The notes under the pieces: generated by a model
What the model saw: only the letters and a program-made list of their open reading frames with translations
Told to the model about the DNA's origin: nothing
Databases searched by the model: none
Shown: positions 1 through 8,259 of the stretch, piece after piece
How the letters are laid out: every line of letters begins with the position of its first letter
Position numbering within the stretch: position 1 is the stretch's first letter
Made by a program: the position numbers and the translations under genes
Source of the DNA: CAWKCE01 sp032127035
GTDB lineage: Bacteria > Actinomycetota > Actinomycetes > JAHEKZ01
Direction of reading: 5' to 3'
Length of the DNA: 64,000 nucleotides
NCBI GenBank assembly: GCA_963848085.1
Contig: CAWKCE010000003.1
Location: 372,001 to 436,000 of the forward strand

Positions 1-2
1 CA

Positions 3-1667
3 CGCGGCCCCGCGGGCGGGCCTGAGCCTGACCTCGCGGAGGCGCTGCTCGACGCCGTTGCCGGCGTCGACCCGGCCGAGGTGGTGTCGCTGTCCGAGGC
101 CGTGGCCGACCCCGGCGACGGTCCCTACAGCGCGGCCGCCCGCTCCCGGTTCGGCGAGCTGGCCGCCGAGCTGGCACTGTTGCGCAGCCACCGTTCCGAC
201 CCGCTCCTCGACCTGGTGAACCGGGTGCTCGACGTGACCGGACTCGGGGTGGAGGTGTCGGCGTCACCCCATGCGGCGGCGGCCGGGCGGCGCGACACGC
301 TCGACCTGTTCGTGGACCAGGTGGCGCGGTTTTCCGACCTGGACGGCACCGCGACGGTGGGCTCGTTCCTTGCGTACCTCGCCGCGGCTGAGGAGCACCA
401 GCGCGGGCTCGACAGCTCTGCGCCCGGCCTGGGCGACAGCGTGAAGCTGCTGACCGTGCACAAGGCCAAGGGCCTGGAGTGGGACGTGGTGTATCTGCCC
501 GACCTCGCGCCCAAGAGCTTCCCGAGCGGCAACGGGCGGCAGGTGTGGACCCGTCATCCGCAGGTGCTGCCCTTCGCTCTTCGCGGCGACGCGGCTGACT
601 TCCCCCAGGTGTCCACCTGGCAGGGCAACACCGGCGTCGGCCGGTTCTCAGCGAAGGTGAAGGAGCACGACGCGGCCGAGGAGCGACGGCTCGGCTACGT
701 CGCTTTCACTCGAGCCCGGAACCGGGTGGTTGCCACCTCCCACTGGTGGGGTCCGACGCAGAAGAACAAGCGCGGCGCCGGCCCGTTTCTGGTCGACGCA
801 TACGACGCCTGCCAGTCGGGCGGGGGTGTGGTGGCGTGGTGGGAGCCGGAGCCGGTCGAGGCCACCAACCCGGCGCTGGACGAACCGCGGCACCATTCCT
901 GGCCGGCGCCACCGGACGCCGACGCCGAGCGCGGTCGTCGGGAGGGTGCCGCGCTGGTCCGCGCTGCGCTGTCGACCGCCGCCCAGACCGTCCCCGAACC
1001 CGATGCCGCGCCCTGGGCCGATCGCGTCGCCCGGTGGGACACCGACCTCGAGCTGCTTCTCGCCGAGGCCAGGGATGCCTTCGTCGTCGACCGGACGGTG
1101 CGGCTCCCGGCCGCCCTGTCGGCCACGCAGGTGGTGCGGTTGGCGCAGGACCCGGACGGCCTGGCGCGCGACCTCGCCCGCCCGATGCCGCGCCCACCCG
1201 CTCCGGCTGCGCGTCGTGGAACCCGCTTCCACGCCTGGGTCGAGGCCCGGTTCGGACAGGGGGCCCTGCTCGACCTCGACGACCTCGGCGGTGCGGCGGA
1301 CCCGGAGCTGACCGACGTCGACCTCGCAGACCTGCAGCGGGCCTTCCTGGGCGGGCCGTACGCCGACCGCGCCCCACTCGCGGTCGAGGCGCCCTTCCAG
1401 CTGGTCATCGGCGAGCGCACCGTCCGGGGCCGGATCGACGCGGTCTACACCTCGGGGGAGGGTGGGTTCGAAGTCGTGGACTGGAAGACCGGGCGCAGCT
1501 CCGCGGACACCCTCCAGCTCGCGATCTACCGGCTGGCGTGGGCGGAGCTGCACAGCGTGCCGGTCGAGCGGGTCTCGGCGGCGTTCTACTACGTGGCCGA
1601 CGGTCGAGTGGTCCGACCCAGCGACCTGCCGGGGCGCAGCGAGCTGTCGGCGCTCGTCACGGCGTAG
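3..1667 (+). CDS. adnB: AdnB-type helicase-nuclease subunit, C-terminal part
   Basis: The reading frame is open from base 3, so the 5' half lies outside the window; 554 residues are visible. They hold the end of an SF1A (UvrD-like) helicase: motif V region TVHKAKGLEWDVVYLPDL and motif VI region YVAFTRARNRVV near residues 150-235. A RecB-like PD-(D/E)XK nuclease follows, with GTRFHAWVEARFG near residue 405 and the active-site strands RIDAVY and VVDWKTG (Asp, Lys) near 480-497. In mycobacteria AdnA and AdnB form a heterodimeric double-strand-break resection motor-nuclease. Assignment to AdnB rather than AdnA rests on its position just upstream of nudC, as recalled for M. tuberculosis (Rv3201c). 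The next gene starts 9 bases after the stop. Confidence 0.85.
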   Translation, partial: RGPAGGPEPDLAEALLDAVAGVDPAEVVSLSEAVADPGDGPYSAAARSRFGELAAELALLRSHRSDPLLDLVNRVLDVTGLGVEVSASPHAAAAGRRDTLDLFVDQVARFSDLDGTATVGSFLAYLAAAEEHQRGLDSSAPGLGDSVKLLTVHKAKGLEWDVVYLPDLAPKSFPSGNGRQVWTRHPQVLPFALRGDAADFPQVSTWQGNTGVGRFSAKVKEHDAAEERRLGYVAFTRARNRVVATSHWWGPTQKNKRGAGPFLVDAYDACQSGGGVVAWWEPEPVEATNPALDEPRHHSWPAPPDADAERGRREGAALVRAALSTAAQTVPEPDAAPWADRVARWDTDLELLLAEARDAFVVDRTVRLPAALSATQVVRLAQDPDGLARDLARPMPRPPAPAARRGTRFHAWVEARFGQGALLDLDDLGGAADPELTDVDLADLQRAFLGGPYADRAPLAVEAPFQLVIGERTVRGRIDAVYTSGEGGFEVVDWKTGRSSADTLQLAIYRLAWAELHSVPVERVSAAFYYVADGRVVRPSDLPGRSELSALVTA

Positions 1668-1676
1668 CCTGCGCGG

Positions 1677-2582
1677 GTGTCCCGGCTGACTGACCTCACG
1701 TTGTCGCGCTCCGAGGTCGACCGGGCGGTCGACCGACGCGACGACCAGGCGTGGCTGGCGGCGGCCTGGCAGCACGAGCGCACCCGCGTGCTCCTCGTCG
1801 ACCACGGGCGAGCCCCGGTGACCCTCGATCCGCCGGCGCTCGTGTGGTGCCACCCCGCGGACGTCGTGGGGGGCGAGCGCTATCTCCTGGGGGTCGACGT
1901 GGACGGCGTTGCGTACTTCGCCGCCCACGGGTCGCTGACACCCGACCCGGCCGACCGCAGGGGGCTGCGCGAGGTCGGCGCTCTGCTGCCCGACCGGGAC
2001 GCCGGGCTGCTGGTGCACGCTGTCGCCCTTGCCAACTGGCACGCCACGCACCGCTACTGCCCGCGGTGTGGGTCACCGACGCAGGTCTCGTCGGCCGGCT
2101 CCGAGCGAAGCTGTCCGGTCGACGGCTCGGCCCACTTCCCGCGCACCGACCCCGCGGTCATCGTGTTGGTGATCGACCCTGCCGACCGCGCGTTGCTCGG
2201 TCGGCAGGCCAGGTGGTCACCGGGGAGGTTCTCCACGCTCGCCGGTTTCGTCGAGCCGGGCGAGGATGCCGAACGGGCGGTCCGGCGTGAGGTGGCCGAG
2301 GAGTCCGCTGTCACCGTCACGTCCACCGAGTATCTGGGGTCGCAGCCCTGGCCCTTCCCCGCATCGCTGATGCTGGGCTACCGCGCGTGGGCGGCCGACG
2401 GGCGGGACCCGGTGGTCGACGCAGTCGAGCTGACGGAGGCTCGCTGGTTCACCCGCGACGAGGTGCTGGTCGGCCTGGGGGACGGGTCGCTCGTCCTCCC
2501 GCCCCGGGTGTCGATCGCGCGTCGGCTGGTGGAGCACTGGTACGGCGGGTCGCTGGCCGATGCGCCAGGTGACTGGGGCTAG
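1677..2582 (+). CDS. nudC: NAD(+) diphosphatase NudC (Nudix)
   Basis: 301-residue Nudix hydrolase that cleaves NAD(H) to NMN(H) and AMP, and in other bacteria removes NAD caps from RNA. A zinc ribbon is seen as CPRCG near residue 128 and CPVDG near 146. The Nudix box starts at GFVEPGEDAERAVRRE near 189; the usual glycine after EEx is alanine (EESAV). The NudC signature SQPWPFPAS follows near 221. Start is GTG 1677, nine bases after the adnB stop. The gene ends in CTAG, in which its TAG stop overlaps the stop of the opposite mycoredoxin gene. Both strands end here. Confidence 0.93.
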   Translation: MSRLTDLTLSRSEVDRAVDRRDDQAWLAAAWQHERTRVLLVDHGRAPVTLDPPALVWCHPADVVGGERYLLGVDVDGVAYFAAHGSLTPDPADRRGLREVGALLPDRDAGLLVHAVALANWHATHRYCPRCGSPTQVSSAGSERSCPVDGSAHFPRTDPAVIVLVIDPADRALLGRQARWSPGRFSTLAGFVEPGEDAERAVRREVAEESAVTVTSTEYLGSQPWPFPASLMLGYRAWAADGRDPVVDAVELTEARWFTRDEVLVGLGDGSLVLPPRVSIARRLVEHWYGGSLADAPGDWG

Positions 2583-2836
2583 GTCTGTCGGGCGCCTTCG
2601 ACCTCGGCAAGCCGCGTCGTCACCTGAGCAAGCGACGGGTTGGTCAGCGTCGAACCGTCGGCGAAACGCACGGTGGGCACGGTGTGGTTGCCGCCGTTGA
2701 CACCGGCGACGAAGCGGGCGGCCTCGGCGTCGCGGTCGAGGTCCACATCCTCGAACGTGATGCCCTCATCGCTCAGCTGCCGCTTGAGACGGTGGCAGTA
2801 CCCGCACCACGGGGTGCTGTACATCGTGAGCGACAT
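2579..2836 (-). CDS. mrx1: Mycoredoxin (glutaredoxin-like)
   Basis: 85-residue thioredoxin-fold protein with the redox motif CGYC (TPWCGYCHRLK) near residue 11, the cis-Pro region VPTVRF and the closing helix LAEVEGA. Mycoredoxin reduces mycothiol-mixed disulfides in actinobacteria, so it implies a mycothiol producer. An upstream ATG at 2845 is possible, but the Shine-Dalgarno AGGAG sits one base from it and nine bases from the ATG at 2836, so 2836 is chosen. The stop overlaps the nudC stop tail to tail. Position between nudC and uvrD2 matches the mycobacterial order. Confidence 0.9.
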   Translation of the reverse strand: MSLTMYSTPWCGYCHRLKRQLSDEGITFEDVDLDRDAEAARFVAGVNGGNHTVPTVRFADGSTLTNPSLAQVTTRLAEVEGARQT

Positions 2837-2958
2837 GGTGGGCATCTCCTGGGACGACGACGGCTTCCTCGCCTCAACCGGGCGTGAGCCTGCTGTGTTC
2901 CCCGCCGCATCCGGGTGGGCGGTGGGCCGTCGGAGCCGGCTGCCACGATGGGGCCGAC

Positions 2959-5058
2959 ATGGTGACCAGCCAGGAGATCCTCAGCCGTCTGGATCCGGAG
3001 CAGCGCGCCGTCGCGGAGGCTGGCCGTGGCCCGGTCTGTGTCCTGGCCGGCGCGGGCACCGGAAAGACACGTGCCTTGACGCACCGGATCGCCTACCTGG
3101 TCCTCACCGGCCAGGTCGACCAACGCCACGTGCTCGCGGTGACCTTCACCGCCCGCGCCGCCGGAGAGCTGCGCACCCGGCTGCGGGGGCTGGGTGTCGA
3201 GGGCGCGCAGGCCCGCACCTTCCACTCCGCTGCCCTCCGGCAGCTCCGGTATTTCTGGCCGTCGGTGGTGGGAGGGCCGGTTCCCGATGTCATCGCGAGC
3301 AAGCTGTCCGCGGTGGGGGAGGCGGCGTCGCGCTGCGGCATCCGGGCCGACCGGACGCTGCTGCGGGACCTGGCGTCGGAGGTGGAGTGGGCCAAGGTCT
3401 CCCAGGTCGCCTTCGACAGCTACGCGGACGTGGCCGGCACTGCCGCGCGTCCGACGCCCGGCGACCTCACACCTGAGGACTTCGCGCGCGTGTACGCCGC
3501 GTACGAGCAGGTGAAGCGCAACCGGTCGGTGATGGACTTCGAGGACGTCCTCCTCCTCACGGCCGCCATGATCGACGACGATCGCCGCATGGCCGCTTCG
3601 GTCCGCGACCAGTACCGCAGCTTCCTGGTGGACGAGTACCAGGACGTGAACCCGGTGCAGCAGCGGCTCCTCGACCTTTGGCTGGGCGACCGGGACGACG
3701 TCACGGTCGTGGGGGACGCCGCCCAGACCATCTACTCGTTCACCGGAGCCACACCCCAGCTCCTGCTGGGCTTCCCCGAGCGACATTCGTCCGCGACGAC
3801 GGTCCGACTCGTCCGGGACTATCGGTCGACGCCGCAGGTCGTGGCACTTGCCAACCGCATCATCGCCGCGGCCAGCGACGCGACCTCGGGCGCGAGGCTC
3901 GAGCTGGTGGCGCAGCGTCCCGACGGGCCGGAGCCGGTGTTCGCCGAGTACTCCGACGAGACCGCCGAAGCCGATGCCACCGCGGTCCGGATCCGTTCCC
4001 TCATCAGCTCCGGAGTGCCCGCCCGGGAGATTGCCGTCCTGTTCCGGGTGAACGCCCAGAGCGAGGTGTACGAGGAGGCCTTCGCCCGGGCCGGGGTCCC
4101 GTACGTCCTGCGCGGCGGCGAGCGGTTCTTCGCCCGGCCGGAGGTCCGCGAGGGCGTGACCTATCTGCGGGGTGCGGCCCGGGCCGGGGAGGGTTCCGGC
4201 GACCTCGTGGCGGACACGGTCGCGGTCCTGGCCAGCGCCGGACACCAGCCCGAGCCGCCCAGCGGTCCGGGCGCCGCACGTGACCGTTGGGAGTCCCTCG
4301 CGGCGCTGGTCGGACTGGCAGCCGAGCTGGAGTCGGCAGCTCCGGACGCGACACTGACCGACCTGGTCACCGAGCTGGACGAACGTGCGGCGGTGCAGCA
4401 CGCCCCCGCGGTGGACGGCGTCACCCTCGCCTCGCTGCACGCTGCCAAGGGCCTGGAGTGGGATGCGGTGTTCCTCGTCGGGCTGGTCGACGGCACCTTG
4501 CCGATCACGTACGCCAAGACTCCCGAGCAGGTCGCCGAGGAACGGAGACTGCTGTACGTCGGAAGTACCAGGGCTCGGGAACACCTGGTGCTCACGTGGG
4601 CGCTGTCCCGCTCGCCCGGAGGTCGGGGCCAGCGCCGGCCGTCACGGTTCCTCGACGACGTTCGTCCGGAGCTCGCCACCGAGAGGTCGCGGATAGCCAA
4701 GCGTGGCGGGCGCAAGGCGGCACGGTGCATCTCGTGCGGCAGAGGACTGGCCACTGCGGTCGAACGGAAACTTCGCCACTGCTCCTCGTGCGAGGTGACG
4801 GTGGACCTCGAGCTGTTCGAACAGCTGCGCGAGTGGCGTCGCCACGTGGCAGAGGAGGCCAGTGTTCCGGCATTCGTCGTGTTCACCGACGCCACGTTGA
4901 CCGCCATCGCCCAGGACAGCCCCAGCGACCGCAGCCAGCTGTTGGCCATTCCCGGCATCGGAGCCACCAAGTACGACCGCTACGGGCGGGACGTTCTCGA
5001 CATCGTGGCCGCTCACGCCGAGTCGGAGCCGGCTCCCGCCGGCGACGCACCGCAATAA
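2959..5058 (+). CDS. uvrD2: ATP-dependent DNA helicase UvrD2
   Basis: 699-residue 3'-5' SF1A helicase. Walker A LAGAGTGKT is at residues 29-37, Walker B with LVDEYQDVN near 222, the TLASLHAAKGLEWDAVFL motif near 490 and the motif VI region RRLLYVGSTRAREHL near 530. A four-cysteine element (CISCG near 590, CSSC near 608) and a C-terminal HRDC domain (about 632-690) define the actinobacterial UvrD2 type, which is essential in mycobacteria. The frame is open to GTG 2884, but conserved sequence starts at MVTSQEIL, so ATG 2959 is used. It is transcribed away from the mycoredoxin gene. Confidence 0.92.
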   Translation: MVTSQEILSRLDPEQRAVAEAGRGPVCVLAGAGTGKTRALTHRIAYLVLTGQVDQRHVLAVTFTARAAGELRTRLRGLGVEGAQARTFHSAALRQLRYFWPSVVGGPVPDVIASKLSAVGEAASRCGIRADRTLLRDLASEVEWAKVSQVAFDSYADVAGTAARPTPGDLTPEDFARVYAAYEQVKRNRSVMDFEDVLLLTAAMIDDDRRMAASVRDQYRSFLVDEYQDVNPVQQRLLDLWLGDRDDVTVVGDAAQTIYSFTGATPQLLLGFPERHSSATTVRLVRDYRSTPQVVALANRIIAAASDATSGARLELVAQRPDGPEPVFAEYSDETAEADATAVRIRSLISSGVPAREIAVLFRVNAQSEVYEEAFARAGVPYVLRGGERFFARPEVREGVTYLRGAARAGEGSGDLVADTVAVLASAGHQPEPPSGPGAARDRWESLAALVGLAAELESAAPDATLTDLVTELDERAAVQHAPAVDGVTLASLHAAKGLEWDAVFLVGLVDGTLPITYAKTPEQVAEERRLLYVGSTRAREHLVLTWALSRSPGGRGQRRPSRFLDDVRPELATERSRIAKRGGRKAARCISCGRGLATAVERKLRHCSSCEVTVDLELFEQLREWRRHVAEEASVPAFVVFTDATLTAIAQDSPSDRSQLLAIPGIGATKYDRYGRDVLDIVAAHAESEPAPAGDAPQ

Positions 5059-5062
5059 CCCC

Positions 5063-5091
5063 TTGCCCCGCTGCGTCGGGTTGCCTACCCT
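5063..5091 (+). promoter_or_regulatory. Candidate promoter of the whiB7 leader
   Basis: TTGCCC at 5063-5068 and TACCCT at 5086-5091 are spaced by 17 bases, a reasonable actinobacterial sigma-70-type promoter. It would start transcription near 5098, ahead of the leader ORF at 5133. An AT-rich patch (AATAA) lies just upstream of the -35; WhiB7-activated promoters are known to carry an A/T patch there, but the fit is loose. Confidence 0.4.
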
Positions 5092-5132
5092 TCTGTGACT
5101 GTCCGTGCGACCGATTGAGGAGGTGACCCGCG

Positions 5133-5315
5133 ATGGAGAAGAGCAACTCGATGTCGTTCCCGAGCCACGCTGCGCGCGCGGTCACCCTCCCGGGTGCCAC
5201 CCGCCAGCGGCTCATCGGCGTGACGAGCGCAGTGTCCGGAGTCACCGGTACTGCCTTCGGTAACACCGATGCTGCCTCCCCGGGTCCGTCCGTCTGGAGC
5301 CCACCACCGGCATAG
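5133..5315 (+). CDS. Leader ORF (uORF) of whiB7
   Basis: 60-residue ORF with a near-perfect ribosome-binding site: AGGAGGTGACCCGCGATG (5118-5135). The same 18 bases precede whiB7 itself. The product is Ser/Thr/Ala rich and ends WSPPPA-stop, a Pro-Pro-Pro run of the kind that slows ribosomes. No domain is recognised. It lies 115 bases before whiB7 and just before a terminator-like hairpin, the layout reported for whiB7 in mycobacteria and wblC in Streptomyces, where stalled translation of a uORF prevents early termination. Its role as an attenuation leader is inferred from layout. Confidence 0.7.
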   Translation: MEKSNSMSFPSHAARAVTLPGATRQRLIGVTSAVSGVTGTAFGNTDAASPGPSVWSPPPA

Positions 5316-5322
5316 CCTCATT

Positions 5323-5380
5323 GGCCGGAGCTCTCCAGGCCGCGGAACCCGAAACCCGGGATCCGCGGCCTTTGTCTTTG
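5323..5380 (+). terminator. Attenuator terminator and competing hairpin before whiB7
   Basis: Terminator: AGGCCGCGGA (5337-5346) pairs with TCCGCGGCCT (5362-5371), 10 perfect pairs, with a further CCCG/CGGG inside the loop, followed by a T-rich tail TTTGTCTTTGT. Competing structures use the same 5' arm: GGCCGGAG (5323-5330) can pair with CTCC-A-GGCC (5333-5341), and CTGGAG inside the uORF (5294-5299) can pair with CTCCAG (5333-5338). The terminator lies between uORF and whiB7, so it fits conditional termination. Confidence 0.7.
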
Positions 5381-5430
5381 TCCGCCCACTCCACGAAGCC
5401 CACCACCAGCCTCGAAGGAGGTGACCCGCG

Positions 5431-5700
5431 ATGACCGTCTTGATGACCCTCGAGCCCACCCTCGTGGGCTCACGACCGCCCTGCCACGTCCACGACCCGG
5501 AGGCCTGGTTCGCCGACACCCCGCAGGGGGTCGAGGACGCCAAGGCCCTGTGTCAGCCGTGCCCGCTGCGGGCCGCCTGCCTCGACGGCGCGTTGGCCCG
5601 TCGCGAGCCATGGGGCGTCTGGGGTGGCGAGCTGTTCGAGCAGGGCGTCGTGGTTCCGCGCAAGCGGCCCCGCGGCCGGCCCCGCAAGGACGCCGCCTGA
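5431..5700 (+). CDS. whiB7: WhiB7 transcriptional regulator of intrinsic antibiotic resistance
   Basis: 89-residue Wbl protein. Four cysteines for a [4Fe-4S] cluster are visible: the first in PPCHV, then CQPC, then AAC. The turn GVWGGEL follows, then a C-terminal AT-hook RPRGRPRK, which separates WhiB7 from other WhiB proteins. WhiB7 binds the primary sigma factor and AT-rich sites next to the -35, and activates ribosome-protection, efflux and drug-modifying genes as well as itself. It starts at ATG 5431 behind AGGAGGTGA. The upstream uORF and terminator suggest induction by translation stress. Confidence 0.93.
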   Translation: MTVLMTLEPTLVGSRPPCHVHDPEAWFADTPQGVEDAKALCQPCPLRAACLDGALARREPWGVWGGELFEQGVVVPRKRPRGRPRKDAA

Positions 5701-5728
5701 GGACGACGAAGCAGACAGGAGGACCACC

Positions 5729-5908
5729 ATGTTGACCGGATCAGATCTGGCACGCGTGTATACCGAGCAGCGCGTCCGCCAGGCACAGATGGAGGGTCAG
5801 GCGCGGCGTCTCTTGGGCGCCCGTCGTGCCCGCCGTCGTGCCGAGCGGGCCGCCTGCCGGGCGCGCGACGCCGCCGAGCAGGCGGCGTACGTAGACATGC
5901 TGCTGTGA
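5729..5908 (+). CDS. Small basic hypothetical protein
   Basis: 59 residues with a good ribosome-binding site (AGGAGG, 5718-5723) in front of ATG 5729, 28 bases after whiB7, so probably cotranscribed with it. It is Ala/Arg rich (LLGARRARRRAERAACRARD), likely one helix, with no recognised domain. Such short Arg-rich ORFs often follow whiB7 in actinobacteria, but I know no function for them. It ends just before the convergent ABC1 kinase gene. Confidence 0.55.
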   Translation: MLTGSDLARVYTEQRVRQAQMEGQARRLLGARRARRRAERAACRARDAAEQAAYVDMLL

Positions 5909-5914
5909 CCGGGG

Positions 5915-7231
5915 TCACCCGGCTTCGTCGTCGACGAAGCCGGGTACCCAGGTCTCGACCTCACTGCGGTACGGGGCGATGCTGTCGAGCTGGCACAGCA
6001 CGCCCATCACTCCCAGCGTCACTCGGTGGATGAGCATGTACGACGGCGGCAGGTTGAGCTTCATCCCGGTTGTGGCTTGGCGCAAGTCGGCCAGCCGCGT
6101 CACCTCGCCGCGCAGCCACGCCCGCCGGAAGTGGAACGTCTCGTCCCGGATCGGCTCCAGCAGGGGGATCAGGTAGTCGAGCAACGTCTGGGCATCGATG
6201 TCGACGCCGTCGCGGACGAAGCGCTCCTCCCGCAGCCCGGCGAGCACCGCGTCGGCGTCCCCGGCCAGAGCCAGCCGGGCTAGTCGGCCGATCGGTTCGG
6301 GAAGTCCGTCCGGCAGCCGGTTGACCGCTCCGAAGTCGAGCACGACCAGCCGCCCGTCCGGTAGCAGCCGAAAGTTGCCGGGGTGCGGGTCGGCGTGCAG
6401 CATCCCTACCCGAGCGGGGCCGGAGTACAGGAACCGCACCAGCAGGTGGCCGGCCCGATCGCGCTCGGCGCGGCTGCCCTCGGCGATCACCCGGGACAGC
6501 GGTGTTCCGTCGACCCACTCAGAGACCAGGACCTGGTCGCTGTGGGCCACCACGTCCGGGATCAGGAAGTCCGGGTCGTCCGCGAACTCCACGGCGTAGG
6601 CGTGCTGAGCCTTGGCCTCCCATCCGTAGTCGAGCTCCTCGGTCATGCGGGCCCGGATCTCGTCGACCAACGGCTTCATGTCCATGCCGGGCGTGAGCGA
6701 GCCCATCAAGCGCATCATGCGCCCGATCTGGTTGAGGTCGGAGATCAGCGCGACACCCGCCCCCGGGTACTGGATCTTGACCGCGACCGCACGACCGTCC
6801 TTCCACACCGCGCGGTGAACCTGACCGATGGACGCCGCCGCGGCGGGGACGTCGTCAAACTCCTGGAAGCGGCGCCGCCACCTGACCCCGAGCTGGTCGG
6901 CGAGCACGGCGTGAACGCGGTCAGCCGACAGCGGAGGCGCCGCCTCCTGCAGCTTGGTGAGGGTTGCCCGGTAGGGGCCGGCGACCTCCTCGGGCAGCGC
7001 TGCCTCGAAGACCGACAGTGCCTGTCCGAACTTCATGGCGCCGCCCTTGAGCTCGCCGAGCACCTTGAACATCTGCTCGGCCGTGCGCTGCTGGACCTCG
7101 GCCAGCACCAGGTCTGCCGGCTTGCCCCCGACCCGCTTGCCGAACCCGAATGCGGTCCGTCCGGCGAAGCCGATCGGCAGCGTCGCCAGCTTGGCCGTCC
7201 GAGTCACGGCTCGGCGCGGGATGTCGGTCAC
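5915..7231 (-). CDS. ABC1/AarF (UbiB-like) atypical kinase
   Basis: 438-residue ABC1-family protein kinase-like protein. Signature elements are the KFGQ motif (GGAMKFGQALS), the ATP-binding AVKIQYPGAG lysine, HADPHPGNFRLL and the metal-binding DFGAVNR. Relatives act in ubiquinone synthesis or lipid homeostasis; actinobacteria make menaquinone, so the substrate here is unknown. Chosen start is GTG 7231, which overlaps the stop of the upstream ThiF-like gene as GTGA, indicating translational coupling. A longer frame to 7516 is coding shadow of that gene. Ortholog position matches Rv3197. Confidence 0.85.
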   Translation of the reverse strand: MTDIPRRAVTRTAKLATLPIGFAGRTAFGFGKRVGGKPADLVLAEVQQRTAEQMFKVLGELKGGAMKFGQALSVFEAALPEEVAGPYRATLTKLQEAAPPLSADRVHAVLADQLGVRWRRRFQEFDDVPAAAASIGQVHRAVWKDGRAVAVKIQYPGAGVALISDLNQIGRMMRLMGSLTPGMDMKPLVDEIRARMTEELDYGWEAKAQHAYAVEFADDPDFLIPDVVAHSDQVLVSEWVDGTPLSRVIAEGSRAERDRAGHLLVRFLYSGPARVGMLHADPHPGNFRLLPDGRLVVLDFGAVNRLPDGLPEPIGRLARLALAGDADAVLAGLREERFVRDGVDIDAQTLLDYLIPLLEPIRDETFHFRRAWLRGEVTRLADLRQATTGMKLNLPPSYMLIHRVTLGVMGVLCQLDSIAPYRSEVETWVPGFVDDEAG

Positions 7232-8166
7232 CCGCTCATTGTCACGTGTCCCGGTGTCGGCGGCCACGTGCAGCCGCACGCCGGGTGCGGCGGACAGCTC
7301 CGGCGGACTGCTCGAGCGTGCGGAAGAGCGAGCTCCACCAGGCCGTTGACCTCCGGAGGTGTGCCGCCCGCCGCCCAGTCGAGCAGGTGCACGACCGCCA
7401 GCGCGGCTGCCGCCCGGACGAGCGTCGCGGGACGCGATCCTCCGGCCTGTCCGGTGAGCTGAGCGCTGACCTGGCCCCACCCCCGGTCCCGGTCGATCCG
7501 CCCGTGCTCGAGGCATCCGAAGCAGGCAGACCGACCGGGCGTCACCAGCGGCCCGAGGCGCACGACCGTCTCGCCGACCTCGGTGACCAGGTACGGAGTC
7601 GATCGGGTGAGCAGGTGCTGGCGCCGAGCGCGCACCGTCGATGAGGGCAGGACGAGGAGCCCAGGGCTTACGCCGGGTTCCTCGGTGCCGCAGGGGTCGG
7701 TCACGACGGCCACGCGGCCCACCCCGGCACGGGTCAGCCCCTCGGCCAGGTCGCTGCTCACCGCGTCGTCCGCGGTCAGGACCACGGACAGGCCCCGCCG
7801 AGCGGTGGCATGGTGGGCGGCGGCATCGGGTCTCCGGTCGGCCAACGCCCAGGCTGTGCGGTCAGGTGCGACCTGGTCGCGGACGGAGACCGGCAGCTCG
7901 GCCCAGTCGGGATCGGGGGTGGCGGCGTCGGCGAGCAGCCCGCACGCCGCCAGCCGCGCGAGGATCGTGCGGGCGGGGTACTCGCCCAGTCCGACCTCCC
8001 CGGCCAGGCTCAGGACCTCCGGCCAGGTGCGACGCCCGTCCAGCGCCTCGAGCAGGGCCTGCACCTCGGCGCCCACTGGTCGCAGCACCACGGGCGCCGG
8101 GACGTCGACACCGAGCTGCAGGGTGTCCGGACCGCGCCAGACCCGGCGTACGCCGGGCTTGATCAT
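7228..8166 (-). CDS. ThiF/cyclodehydratase-like protein (TOMM C-protein-like)
   Basis: 312 residues from ATG 8166. The N-terminal 80 residues look like a PqqD/RRE-type winged helix (LRPVGAEVQALLEALDGRRTW). The rest resembles an E1-like ThiF Rossmann fold, with paired cysteines ACFGC near residue 226 and a C-terminal CPPHPACGC that could bind zinc. Such proteins are annotated as bacteriocin cyclodehydratases, but no YcaO partner, precursor peptide or transporter is nearby. It overlaps the ABC1 kinase by four bases (GTGA). Function is unknown, and the clear ATP-binding GxGxxG of true E1 enzymes is not seen. Confidence 0.65.
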   Translation of the reverse strand: MIKPGVRRVWRGPDTLQLGVDVPAPVVLRPVGAEVQALLEALDGRRTWPEVLSLAGEVGLGEYPARTILARLAACGLLADAATPDPDWAELPVSVRDQVAPDRTAWALADRRPDAAAHHATARRGLSVVLTADDAVSSDLAEGLTRAGVGRVAVVTDPCGTEEPGVSPGLLVLPSSTVRARRQHLLTRSTPYLVTEVGETVVRLGPLVTPGRSACFGCLEHGRIDRDRGWGQVSAQLTGQAGGSRPATLVRAAAALAVVHLLDWAAGGTPPEVNGLVELALPHARAVRRSCPPHPACGCTWPPTPGHVTMSG

Positions 8167-8259
8167 CGGTCGGGTGGGCTCCACGCCGGGAAGCGTGACA
8201 CTCGCGACCCGTTCCCGGGCGCACTGTCCACAGCCAGCCGGCACGCGGCTCCGGACAGG

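Noticed and set aside
2773..4584. 603-codon minus-strand frame opposite uvrD2
   Set aside because: Antisense shadow of a well-supported helicase gene; high-GC codon structure opens such frames.
7228..8166. Functional TOMM/RiPP gene cluster
   Set aside because: No YcaO, precursor peptide, dehydrogenase or exporter gene nearby.
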